From assembly GCF_000255295.1 (NCBI RefSeq), contig NC_017030.1, forward strand, positions 4,216,001-4,280,000: 64,000 nt of DNA, given 5' to 3'. A program made the position numbers and the translations under genes. The DNA is from Corallococcus coralloides DSM 2259. Its GTDB lineage: Bacteria > Myxococcota > Myxococcia > Myxococcales > Myxococcaceae. Positions within the stretch are counted from its first letter, which is position 1. Every line of letters starts with the position of its first letter. The notes under the pieces are model-generated. The model saw only the letters and a list, made by a program, of their open reading frames with translations, did not search any database and was not told the DNA's origin. Shown here piece after piece: positions 25,367 through 33,543 of the stretch.

Positions 25367-26647
25367 TCAGGGCGTGAGAAAAAATGGGCCTTCAGACTCG
25401 TCGAGCCAGCCTTGCGCGATGGCGAGCAGGAGGTTGTGGGCGACGAGTGAGAGCAACCACGCAGCTTCGGCTCGCTTGCGACCTCGTACGTGAAGCCTGC
25501 GCAGTCCTTGTCGCTCCTTGACCTGCGCGTTGAGCAACTCCGCCGTCGGTGCGCGCTGGGCGTAGGTGCGCTTGCCTGCGGGTGTCTGCATCCGCGCACG
25601 CCACGCATTGATAGGGTCGCCTCGTCGGCCCCCGCTCCGCTCCTCCTGTGGAAGCAGGTTCTTGCGCGCCGGTAAGGGAGAAAAGACACGAATGCCCTGT
25701 GACTCGAGCGCGGAGAAGACCTTGAGATTCCGATAGGCCCCGTCCACCAACCAGGCTTCGGGCTTGAGTCCCAGGACGCGGGCGACCCAGTGCACCATCG
25801 GGAGCAGCTGTGCTGAGTCCGCCCCTTCATCGGTGACACGACCGGCCAATGCCAACCTGCTCTCGACGTCCGAGACCGCCTGCGCGTTGTAGGCGGGACG
25901 GAAGCCGCCGTCTGGCATGCGCATCACCTGGGCCTGTGGGTCGGTGAGAGAGGCTCGGGGTTCGCCATGAGCGACCCCCTTCGCACGTTTCTTACGTCGT
26001 GCTGCTGCCGGCAATGCAGCGAGCGCGAGTGCCGCCCGGGCCTGTAAATCGGCCCGAGCGCGTTCCCGTGCTGCACGTGCCTTGGTGCTCGCGCCCTGCC
26101 GGCACGGGCCGGCGGCAGCCGCCTCCGCTGCCCGCTTCCGCAGGGTGGCCTTGCGGTGGAAAGAGGCAGCCCCTGCGGAGGCACGCACACGCGTGCCGTC
26201 CTGCGCAAGTCGCCGTGGCCGGTGTACGGCGCCGCGGCTGCACAGGTCATCCAGCAGCTTGCCCAGCAACGCCCGGAAGGCAGGGCCTGAATGCGTCATG
26301 AAGGAAGACAGCGTATGCGCCGACACGCTGACGCCGCCGCACAACCACCAATACGCAACGTCCGTACGCAGCCTGGCCGCAATGGCGTGAGCACTGGAGA
26401 GGCCCTCCATCTGCCCATACACCCACAGCGCCAGCAGCAGCCGAGGGTCCACCGCCGAACGACCCGCGTGATGTGGACGCGAACGGATGGCGCGCTCGAA
26501 GTCCGACATGTCCAGCGCTTCGACAGCCGCCCAGACGGCGCGCACCGGATGACCTGGGTCAACCAACTGCTCGTAGGTCCGCGCCGCCAGCACCTGCGTC
26601 CGTTTCGGCCGGAGCACGCGCACTCGCGACCGTCTGCGCCCCGCCAT
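25367..26647 (-). CDS. IS1182-like transposase
   Basis: 426 residues. The N-terminal DUF772-like segment (SAVDPRLLLALWVYGQMEG) is followed by a split DDE domain: first Asp in LAQDGTRVRAS, second in AWLVDGAYRN, and a late Glu region in APTAELLNAQVK followed by GLRRLHVRGR and a terminal hydrophobic helix. A basic Ala-rich insertion lies between the first two acidic residues. The gene looks intact. Its TGA stop (25367-25369) lies in the flanking CTCAG copy rather than inside the element, so the element borrows a stop from its target. Confidence 0.9.
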   Translation of the reverse strand: MAGRRRSRVRVLRPKRTQVLAARTYEQLVDPGHPVRAVWAAVEALDMSDFERAIRSRPHHAGRSAVDPRLLLALWVYGQMEGLSSAHAIAARLRTDVAYWWLCGGVSVSAHTLSSFMTHSGPAFRALLGKLLDDLCSRGAVHRPRRLAQDGTRVRASAGAASFHRKATLRKRAAEAAAAGPCRQGASTKARAARERARADLQARAALALAALPAAARRKKRAKGVAHGEPRASLTDPQAQVMRMPDGGFRPAYNAQAVSDVESRLALAGRVTDEGADSAQLLPMVHWVARVLGLKPEAWLVDGAYRNLKVFSALESQGIRVFSPLPARKNLLPQEERSGGRRGDPINAWRARMQTPAGKRTYAQRAPTAELLNAQVKERQGLRRLHVRGRKRAEAAWLLSLVAHNLLLAIAQGWLDESEGPFFLTP

Positions 26648-26720
26648 GGCGACTCATGCTCGCACAGCAGCGCTTATGCATCCCCTGGACGCATCAGAAG
26701 CGTTAAATTTTTCTCACCCC
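25371..26720 (-). mobile_element. IS1182-like insertion sequence
   Basis: A 1350-bp element with imperfect terminal inverted repeats: GGCGTGAGAAAAAAT at the left end and the reverse complement of the right end, GGGGTGAGAAAAATT (13 of 15 identical). CTCAG directly abuts both ends (25366-25370 and 26721-26725), which I read as a 5-bp target duplication. It lies between the LVIVD lipoprotein gene and the A2M gene. It holds one transposase gene. Confidence 0.8.
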
Positions 26721-26721
26721 C

Positions 26722-28335
26722 TCAGGGCTCGTTGAAGATGAGCAGCCCGCGCGCGGTGTCCACCACGTAGACATACCCGTCGCCCGGGACGCGCATTCCA
26801 ATGGCGCCCTCGTAGACGAAGCCCAATCGTTTCGGGTCGGTCTCACGATAGGTGTTGAAATAGGCAATCTCCTGGGGGCGCGTGGGGTTGGCCACGTCGA
26901 ACACGCGCACGCCTTCCTGGTACCAGGCGACGTACAGCCGGGTGCCCTTCAAAATCATGTTGTGGATGGAGGTGGTGGGGCGCAGCCGGTGCTCGGCGAT
27001 GAGCTGGATGTGGGCCGGGTCGGTGACATCCAGCACGCGAAGGTGCGCGCCCTCCTGCTCACTGCCTTCGAACGCGATGGTGCGGCCCGCGAAGGTCCCC
27101 ACCGCGCTGGCATGGCTGTATTGCCGGTTGTAGTGGTACCGGCCCAGCTCCTTGACCTGCATGGGGTCGCTCGGGTCGGTGACCAGGAAGCCGATGTCCG
27201 TGTGGTTGATGTAGAGGCGGCCCTCGTAGGCGAAGGCGTCGTGCGGATAGCTGGTGACGAACTCCTCTGACGAGAAGGTGAAGCGGTTGAGCAGGACGGG
27301 GTTTTGAGGGGACGTGATGTCGAAGATGATTGTCTGCTGGGGTCGCAGCGCCATGGCGTAGAGCCGGTCGCCCTCCACGAACAGGGTGTGCACATCCAGG
27401 GGGGCGCCGCTGGGCACGCTGCGGAGGTAGGTCGGGTCCCCCGGATTCGAGATGTCATAGAGGATGACGCCGGAGGCGCGGGTGGCGATGTAGAGGACGT
27501 CGTCCTTGGCCCACGCGGCGTTCCAGTACCCGTCGTCCGGCAGGGCAATGACCTTCTTCAGCACGGGGTGGCGGCGGTCGCTGACGTCGAAGACCGTCAA
27601 ACCTCCCGAGGGCATGTAGTTCTTGAGCTGGATGGACACCACGTAGGCATGGTTCTTCGTCACGTAGACGTCCGCCGGAAAGCCAAGCCCGACGAAGGAT
27701 TCGGAGACGAGGTCCAGGCCCCCGGAGGACTCGGCCTCACCGCGGCCCCAGGTCATGCGCTCCGAGTCGAACGTGCCCTTCTCCGCGAGCACGCCGTTGC
27801 TGCAAAACGCATAACAGCCGGTGATGTGGTTGCGTTCGGGAGCGTCGCAGCCCGCCAGCGCATACTTCGTGACCACGCCCCGGGTCGTGGTGAAGATGCT
27901 CGCGAGGAACAGGCCCCGCTCATCGAACTGCTGTCGGGTGAGGGGCGTGAAGTTCAGGGTTCCGGCGCCGCCATCCTCCGGGAGCAGGATGCCGGCGCCG
28001 CCCCATGGGTACTCGCCGGAGGTCGAGCGCAGCTCCGTCTGGTAGATGCCGTGCCGTGCCACTGTGCGGAGCGCCCCGAGATTGCACTTCGACAGGTCGA
28101 AGAGGGCAGGGGTGTCGCAGTCGAGCGGGGTCCCGAGCGGGGGAGTGAACTCGCAGGGAGCGAAGACGCCGCGGTCAATCCAGTCGCCCTTCTCCTCGAT
28201 GGGAGTGGAGGTGCCATCCCACCCCACGACAGGGGGCGTGCCGGCATCCGGTGCCCCTCGGGTGTCAGCGCAGGCCGTCAGCAGCACGGGGCAGGCAAGC
28301 AACAGCACTCCCAGACCACGGGGAAGACAGGTCAT
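26722..28335 (-). CDS. LVIVD-repeat lipoprotein
   Basis: 537 residues. Starts at the Met with AGGGAG 7 nt upstream. Signal peptide with lipobox (LLTAC). Many LVIVD-type repeats of the form hxVhDVSxPxxP are visible: GLTVFDVSDRRHPV, GVILYDISNPGDPT, TIIFDITSPQNPV, LRVLDVTDPAHIQ, GVRVFDVANPTRPQ. These build beta-propellers on bacterial surface proteins. A Cys-rich N-terminal part (CEFTPP, CDTPA, CNLGA) precedes them. The final TGA is part of the CTCAG target copy at the right end of the IS element, so the protein is complete. Confidence 0.85.
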   Translation of the reverse strand: MTCLPRGLGVLLLACPVLLTACADTRGAPDAGTPPVVGWDGTSTPIEEKGDWIDRGVFAPCEFTPPLGTPLDCDTPALFDLSKCNLGALRTVARHGIYQTELRSTSGEYPWGGAGILLPEDGGAGTLNFTPLTRQQFDERGLFLASIFTTTRGVVTKYALAGCDAPERNHITGCYAFCSNGVLAEKGTFDSERMTWGRGEAESSGGLDLVSESFVGLGFPADVYVTKNHAYVVSIQLKNYMPSGGLTVFDVSDRRHPVLKKVIALPDDGYWNAAWAKDDVLYIATRASGVILYDISNPGDPTYLRSVPSGAPLDVHTLFVEGDRLYAMALRPQQTIIFDITSPQNPVLLNRFTFSSEEFVTSYPHDAFAYEGRLYINHTDIGFLVTDPSDPMQVKELGRYHYNRQYSHASAVGTFAGRTIAFEGSEQEGAHLRVLDVTDPAHIQLIAEHRLRPTTSIHNMILKGTRLYVAWYQEGVRVFDVANPTRPQEIAYFNTYRETDPKRLGFVYEGAIGMRVPGDGYVYVVDTARGLLIFNEP

Positions 28336-28606
28336 CGATGGGCTCCCTTGCGGGTGGAGCACGGCCGATGCGTCGGGACGCACCCGCAGTGCAGAATCGC
28401 TCTCCGACTAGAGAGCCCCGCGCCACCGCCGTGATGCATCCGGTTCCAGGATTGTGTCCTGGCGAGGTGTCACCGGGGGGCGCATGAGCACCAACGCGTG
28501 GGGGCGCGGCGGCTTCAGCGAGCCTTGAATCTTGTCTGGCTGTTTTTCACAATTAGTGTGAGCAATGAAATCCGGACGCTCAGGCACTTTGAGAGGAGCA
28601 GCGGCG

Positions 28607-29269
28607 ATGAGACTGTTCAGGTCGATGTGGGTTCTTGGCTGTGGCGTCCTGGTTTCATGCGGCGCCCCGATGCAGGACGAAGAGGCGGCGGTGCTCGGCA
28701 CGCAGCAAGCGGGCCTTGTCCAGGTCTTCACCCAGCAGACGGACTTCACGGCGGCCACTGGAGCCACCCTGCTCACGTTCCCCGCGAACGCGTTCGACGC
28801 GTATCCCGACCATCCGTCGGGCGCGGGGTCGAGCTGCGGCCCGACACTGCCGGGCATCGACCTGCCGTGGGGCTCCAGCGCGCCCACCGTCAACGTCCTG
28901 GCGCCTCGAGCCAGCACCTGGCTCTGCTTCATGGGGCCCGGCTGGAATCACAGCAACAACACGAACCCCCTGCCCGTGAAGTCCACCCTCATCGCAAACG
29001 GTGAGGACGACTTCGAAGTCGCCTTCCTGCGTCCCGTCTCCTCGGTGGGCCTGGAGCTGCTCACGAACAGCCGGGCCCAGCACAAGGTGACCCTGACCTT
29101 CACGGACGCCACCCAGGAGGTCTTCGAGGACGCGGTGCTCGATACGGGCGCCAATGCCTTCGACTTCGTGGGCTTCCAGTCCACCAAGCGCATCCGGTCC
29201 ATCTTCATCGACACGACGGGCGGCGCCTCGCAGAACGAGGGCATCGCCGCCATCTGGACCGCGCCGTGA
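28607..29269 (+). CDS. Hypothetical lipoprotein
   Basis: 220 residues, starting at the ATG 8 nt after GAGAGGAG. The signal peptide ends in LVSCG, a lipobox. The mature domain begins with VQVFTQQTDF and has the look of a beta-sandwich found in many secreted bacterial proteins (FDFVGFQSTKRIRSIFID, NEGIAAIWTAP at the end). I do not recognise a named family or an active site. Probably on the outer membrane. Confidence 0.68.
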   Translation: MRLFRSMWVLGCGVLVSCGAPMQDEEAAVLGTQQAGLVQVFTQQTDFTAATGATLLTFPANAFDAYPDHPSGAGSSCGPTLPGIDLPWGSSAPTVNVLAPRASTWLCFMGPGWNHSNNTNPLPVKSTLIANGEDDFEVAFLRPVSSVGLELLTNSRAQHKVTLTFTDATQEVFEDAVLDTGANAFDFVGFQSTKRIRSIFIDTTGGASQNEGIAAIWTAP

Positions 29270-29389
29270 CGGACTGAATCCGGCTCACCGGAGTCCCGTC
29301 ACCCAGCGGGCCTCCGGCCGGTCCTTGGAGAACTCCAGCTTCGCGCCCGGACCCAGTTCGTAGACGCGTGGCCCGTCGTTCCGCAGCAG

Positions 29390-29715
29390 CCGCTCTGGTT
29401 GGAAGAGTGGCCCCAGGAAGGCCCTCCGTAGCGTCCTCATCGACGTCCCGACGACCTGGGCGGACAAAGGTGTTGGCTTCGAGATGACCCGTCGCTCCAT
29501 GACGGAGCCATGGGAGATCCTGGTCGAGAAGAAGGAGGTCCCCTTCCCCGACCTCAAGGAAGCCCTCGAGCACTTCGCCCCCTCATCGTCGCGAGCTACC
29601 TCGGAAAGTGCGCGAGCGATGCACGCATGACCGCGAGATGGATCGACACCTGAACGAGCAGAAGCGCGAGGAGCAGGAGCGCAAGGAGCGCGCGAAGGAC
29701 TCCTATCCGGAGTGA
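29390..29715 (+). pseudogene. Frameshifted gene remnant
   Basis: A stretch that reads as protein only if one frame change is allowed. The first part gives VLIDVPTTWADKGVGF, EMTRRSMTEPWEILVEKK and DLKEALEHFA. After the C-run near 29577-29582 the sense continues in another frame as REMDRHLNEQKREEQERKER and ends DSYPE plus stop at 29713-29715. No start or ribosome site is visible, so the 5' end is probably lost too. Family unknown. The opposite strand of the left part (29288-29420) also reads plausibly (YELGPGAKLEF), so strand assignment is not certain. Confidence 0.4.
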
Positions 29716-29756
29716 CGCTTCCGTCGGAATCGGCCCACGGATCGAAAGATCCGCCG

Positions 29757-30566
29757 ATGCCACCTGAAGCCGCGCCCTTCCGGGGGCAGTTCGGGCTGCC
29801 TACCGTCGGTCGCATGGACAACGTTGCGACGATGACGGAGCGCCTGCTGGCGGACGCGGGCCTCGGGGCGGGAATGCGGGTGCTCGATGTCGGCTGTGGA
29901 AGGGGCGACGTGACCTTCATGGCCGCGAGCCGGGTGGGCGCGCAGGGACAGGTCGTGGGTGTGGACCGCGATTCTGGAGCGATTGAGCAGGCCCGCGTGA
30001 GGGCGCGGGAGCAGGGCCTGCCGAACGTCACGTTCGTGGAGGGCGACCTCCATCAGATTCCGAAAGAGCAGGGGCTGTTCGACGCGGTCGTGGGACGGCG
30101 GGTGCTCATGTACCAGGCGGACGCCGTTGAAGCCGTGCGGGTGCTCGCACGGGCCCTGAAGCCCGGAGGGCTGATGGTCTTCCAGGAGCACGACTCGACG
30201 GTGGGACCGGCGAGCCTCACGCCCTTGCCGCTTCACGCGCAGGTGCGTGAGTGGATCTGGCGCACGGTGGAGCGCGAAGGCGCGAACATCCACATGGGCT
30301 TCGACCTGGCGTCGGTCTTCACGAAGGCGGGACTCACGGTCGAACAGGTCCGGGCGGTGGCCGTCGTGCAGACGCCGACGCAGGCGCATCCCACGGGAGC
30401 CATCGTCCGCGCGATGATCCCCCGGATCGTGAAACACGGTGTGGCGACGGGGGCGGAGCTCGACGTGGACACGCTCGACCAGCGGCTCACCGAGGAGCGC
30501 GCGAAAGCGGGTGCGACCTTCATCGGGGAGCTGGCCTTCGGAGCCTGGGCGAGGGTGCCTGGATAG
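29757..30566 (+). CDS. SAM-dependent methyltransferase
   Basis: 269 residues from the Met before PPEAAPF; an alternative GTG start lies 45 nt upstream, overlapping the remnant's stop. Class I Rossmann methyltransferase: motif I is VLDVGCGRGDVTF, the acidic end of beta-2 is VVGVDRDS, and motif II/III region is VEGDLHQIP. GRRVLMYQ and LKPGGLMVFQEHD follow, as in methyltransferase family 11/25 proteins. Substrate unknown. No signal peptide. It stands alone between the remnant and the next small gene. Confidence 0.85.
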   Translation: MPPEAAPFRGQFGLPTVGRMDNVATMTERLLADAGLGAGMRVLDVGCGRGDVTFMAASRVGAQGQVVGVDRDSGAIEQARVRAREQGLPNVTFVEGDLHQIPKEQGLFDAVVGRRVLMYQADAVEAVRVLARALKPGGLMVFQEHDSTVGPASLTPLPLHAQVREWIWRTVEREGANIHMGFDLASVFTKAGLTVEQVRAVAVVQTPTQAHPTGAIVRAMIPRIVKHGVATGAELDVDTLDQRLTEERAKAGATFIGELAFGAWARVPG

Positions 30567-30601
30567 GCGTGCCTGGCTTCCCAGTTCTGTATGCTCGTGG
30601 G

Positions 30602-31045
30602 ATGTCCTCGTCATTCCTGGTGTTGGTGGTGATCGCGGTGTTCATGGGAGCCCTCATCGGCCTCTGGTTGCGCTCCTCCCATCGTGAGCAGCCCTCGGAG
30701 CCGCCCATACATCGGTCTCCCGAGGAGGGGCGGAAGAGCCTCGCGGAGTTGATTCAGGCCGGGCAGACGATCAACGCCATCAAGCTCTACCGGGAGCTCT
30801 ACGGCGTCGGCCTGAAGGAGGCGAAGGACGCCGTGGAGGCGATGCGGGATGGCCGGGCGCCCATGGAACTTCCGGAGCGCCGTGAGCTGTCCGACTCGGA
30901 AGCGAACGACGCCATCGAGCGCGCCATTCGAGACAACGATCTCATCCAGGCCATCAAGCTCTACCGCGCCCAGCACGGCGTGGGCCTGAAGGAGTCCAAG
31001 GACGCGGTGGAGGCGATGCGAGCCGACCTGCTCCGGAGGGGATGA
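30602..31045 (+). CDS. Membrane protein with two ribosomal L7/L12 C-terminal-like domains
   Basis: 147 residues. A single N-terminal transmembrane helix (FLVLVVIAVFMGALIGLWL) is followed by two copies, about 50 residues apart, of the L7/L12 C-domain signature: INAIKLYRELYGVGLKEAKD and IQAIKLYRAQHGVGLKESKD, each ending in AVEAM. In the ribosomal stalk this fold recruits translation factors; in stand-alone proteins its role is unclear. It should face the cytoplasm from the inner membrane. Confidence 0.8.
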   Translation: MSSSFLVLVVIAVFMGALIGLWLRSSHREQPSEPPIHRSPEEGRKSLAELIQAGQTINAIKLYRELYGVGLKEAKDAVEAMRDGRAPMELPERRELSDSEANDAIERAIRDNDLIQAIKLYRAQHGVGLKESKDAVEAMRADLLRRG

Positions 31046-31133
31046 GACGCCGCCGGGCGCAGGCGCTTCGCGTCGTAGGCGGTATGCTGCTCCGTGGATT
31101 TTCATGGGGCGTTGGCCCCAGGGAGCGCGTGTC

Positions 31134-33311
31134 ATGCCTTGGCGGAAGTCCATTCTCACGCTGGTAACGGCGGGTGTCCTGGTCGCTTGCCAGGGCGGGA
31201 GCAGTGGTGGCGATGGAGGCACCCCGCCCCCACCGGTGGATGGGGGAGGGGACGCAGGCGTGGAGGATGGCGGCGTGGACGCGGGTGCTTCCTACACCGC
31301 GGCCGTTGACGTCGCCGCGGCACGGACCGACAGCCGCCTGGCCTGCTTCAGGGGCAACGGCGAACCCGAGTGCGGTCTCCGCCTGTATCAGGTCATGGTC
31401 GAGGCCTTCGTCGATGCCGACAGCACCGCGGACTCCAACACCGGTTACGGCACCAGCCATCACAAGGGAGACCTGCAAGGCATCATCAACAGCCTTGACG
31501 CCATCAAGTCCACGGGCGTCAACGCCCTCTGGCTGACCCCTGTCTTCCACAGCGTACCGGTGAGTGGCCAGGACGACTGGGCCAGCCGCCTCGATGCCAC
31601 GGGCTATTTCGCCTCGGACTACTTCAACGTCGACCCGAAGTTCGGCACCAACGCCAAACTCAAGGAGCTGGTGGAGGGCGCCCATTCCCGGGGCCTGTAT
31701 GTCTTCCTCGATGGCGTGTTCGGCCACTTCAAGGTCAATGCCAGTGATTACACCTCACCGCTGGGCCGCAAGCTCTCCACCACGGGGGAGCAGGGTGGCA
31801 CCGGGCGGCGAGCGGTCTATCCGGACGACCTCGACTTCTTCAAGGAGGTCGCCACGCACTGGGTGACTGAATACAAGGTCGATGGATGGCGCCTGGATCA
31901 GGCCGCCCAGGTTCCGGTGCAGTACTGGGACGACCTGCGGAGCGCCGTCGCCAGCGCCGCGGCGGGAGTGAGCTACACGAACGCTGCCGGGCAGACAGTC
32001 CACCCGCTGGGGTACATGGTGGCGGAGATCTGGAGCGGGCCGGTGGACATCGCCACCACCGGCTATGGCACCACCGCGAGCCCCGCGCTGCTGTCCGCGT
32101 TCGACTTCCCGATGCGCTACAGCCTGGTGCAGACCCTGGCCGTCGAGGAGTCCGGCACGGGGAACCGCGGGGCGAACAACCTCCAGGCCGGATATCAAAA
32201 CCAGCTGGCGTACCCGGCCCACGCCATGCCGAACCTGATGCTGACCAACCACGACCTGGTCCGCTTCGGCGATCTCCTCCAGCGAGGTGCCCTGGCGGAG
32301 CCCGAGGACAACGCGTGGTGGGCGCGGCACAAGGCCGCCTTCAGCGTCATGGCCGAGTACAGCGGCCCCATCACGCTCTATTACGGGGATGAGGTCGGGC
32401 AGGAGCTGCCGGGCTTCGCGGCCAAGGAGGACAACGCGACCTGTGCCGTCCGGGGCGTCTGCGACGACCATGTCTCCCGGACCTCCGCCATCGTGGACGG
32501 CATCCCGACCACGGTGGGGGCGCCCGCCACGGTGCTCTCGCCCGCGCAGGCGGACCTGAAACACTACGTCGCTTCACTGATGGCGCTGCGCGACGCCCAT
32601 CCCGCGCTGGCGAATGGCAGCCGGACGCACATCTACTCGGACGAGAACGTCTACATCGACCGCAAGGACAAGGGCACCGACAACGTCTTGTATGTGTTGA
32701 ACGCGAAGGAGACGCCCGCGGTCATCACCGTGGCCGGGACGGCCATTGGCAGCGCGGGAGCCCTCGTCGGGCTGCTGGGAGGCGCGGATGTGGCGCTCTC
32801 GGACGGGCACCATGAGATTGCGCTGAAGCCGTTCGAGGCCCGGTTCTTCGACATCGCTTCGCCGACGGCGGAAGGGCCACAGACAGGACCGGGAGGAGGG
32901 CTCTCCGGTCAGGGACCGCTGGCGCGTTGCGACGCTCCGACGGTCGATGGGCTCGGCCCGCTGGGCAAGGAGCTCTTCATCCGGGGCAGCTATGTCGGTG
33001 GGGACAACTTCGGTGCGACGCCCGCGAACCGCCGGTTCGCCTACAAGGGCGACAACATCTACCAGGTGGTGGTCAACGAGCCGGACGTCACCGCCTATAC
33101 CTTCAAGTTCGCCAGCGCGGACTGGTCCACGGAGCTCGCGGTGTCGGGAGGGGCCCCGGTGGTGATTGCCTCGGAGCAGCCCATGTCGCTCGCCGCGGGC
33201 CCTGGCAAGGAGTCCTCCCTCGCCATTCCGGAGGCCGGCGACTACGTGTTCAGCTTCCGCATCAATGCCACGAACAACGGCGGCGAACTGATGGTGAGCA
33301 GGTGCCCGTGA
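31134..33311 (+). CDS. Secreted GH13 alpha-amylase lipoprotein
   Basis: 725 residues. Signal peptide with lipobox (VLVAC), then a Gly/Asp-rich linker. The GH13 barrel has the nucleophile Asp in VDGWRLDQAAQ (nt 31880), the acid/base Glu in YMVAEIWSG (32015) and the transition-state Asp in LTNHDLVRFGD (32240), with DGVFGHF for region I. A C-terminal beta domain follows the catalytic region, possibly starch-binding. It should hydrolyse alpha-glucans at the cell surface. An in-frame Met 30 nt upstream was not chosen because AGGGAG sits 10 nt before this one and the signal peptide is cleaner. Confidence 0.9.
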   Translation: MPWRKSILTLVTAGVLVACQGGSSGGDGGTPPPPVDGGGDAGVEDGGVDAGASYTAAVDVAAARTDSRLACFRGNGEPECGLRLYQVMVEAFVDADSTADSNTGYGTSHHKGDLQGIINSLDAIKSTGVNALWLTPVFHSVPVSGQDDWASRLDATGYFASDYFNVDPKFGTNAKLKELVEGAHSRGLYVFLDGVFGHFKVNASDYTSPLGRKLSTTGEQGGTGRRAVYPDDLDFFKEVATHWVTEYKVDGWRLDQAAQVPVQYWDDLRSAVASAAAGVSYTNAAGQTVHPLGYMVAEIWSGPVDIATTGYGTTASPALLSAFDFPMRYSLVQTLAVEESGTGNRGANNLQAGYQNQLAYPAHAMPNLMLTNHDLVRFGDLLQRGALAEPEDNAWWARHKAAFSVMAEYSGPITLYYGDEVGQELPGFAAKEDNATCAVRGVCDDHVSRTSAIVDGIPTTVGAPATVLSPAQADLKHYVASLMALRDAHPALANGSRTHIYSDENVYIDRKDKGTDNVLYVLNAKETPAVITVAGTAIGSAGALVGLLGGADVALSDGHHEIALKPFEARFFDIASPTAEGPQTGPGGGLSGQGPLARCDAPTVDGLGPLGKELFIRGSYVGGDNFGATPANRRFAYKGDNIYQVVVNEPDVTAYTFKFASADWSTELAVSGGAPVVIASEQPMSLAAGPGKESSLAIPEAGDYVFSFRINATNNGGELMVSRCP

Positions 33312-33335
33312 GCCACTGAGCCGGGCTTCTCGGGA

Positions 33336-33362
33336 TGGAGGCGGCGGGATTCGAACCCGCAC
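33336..33362 (-). pseudogene. 3' end of a tRNA (Ser-like) without the rest of the gene
   Basis: On the minus strand the sequence GTGCGGGTTCGAATCCCGC is a complete T-arm (GCGGG stem, TTCGAAT loop, CCCGC stem), followed by CGCCTCC and discriminator A, an acceptor strand seen in tRNA-Ser. The matching GGAGGCG 5' acceptor strand is absent from the next 100 nt and no anticodon arm can be folded. Such tRNA 3' ends are common integrase attachment sites, which fits the phage-like island to the right. Confidence 0.5.
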
Positions 33363-33442
33363 CGGGCGGTGCGAAACTCCCAGCAGGATCGCGCCCTTAC
33401 CTCGCTACCGCTCGGAGCGACCCGGATTCGATATCCCGCCGC
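33341..33442. repeat. Imperfect inverted repeat around the tRNA-like end
   Basis: GCGGCGGGATTCGAACCCG at the left is mirrored on the other strand at the right end (GCGGCGGGATATCGAATCCG, 33442 back to 33423), so a T-arm-like motif occurs in both orientations about 100 bp apart. This looks like a rearranged or duplicated attachment region. Confidence 0.45.
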
Positions 33443-33454
33443 ATGACCTGTTGT

Positions 33455-33511
33455 CCCGCCATGTTCCGCCCCATGCCGCAGCTTCATGCGACATACGTGC
33501 AACATGGCGGG
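33455..33511. repeat. Perfect 11-bp inverted repeat, possible terminator or att arm
   Basis: CCCGCCATGTT (33455-33465) and AACATGGCGGG (33501-33511) are exact inverted copies separated by 35 bp. They lie between the tRNA-like end and the stop of the pseudokinase gene. A long-loop terminator or a recombinase arm site are both possible. Confidence 0.4.
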
Positions 33512-33543
33512 ACTGGAGTTGAGCCTCTTCGCAGGCAGCGTGG

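Noticed and set aside
25186-25839. N-terminal extension of the A2M gene into the IS element
   Set aside because: The true start has a ribosome site and signal peptide at 25185; upstream codons overlap the transposase out of frame.
33336-33440. A complete tRNA gene
   Set aside because: Only the T-arm and 3' acceptor strand are present; no pairing 5' acceptor strand or anticodon arm could be found.
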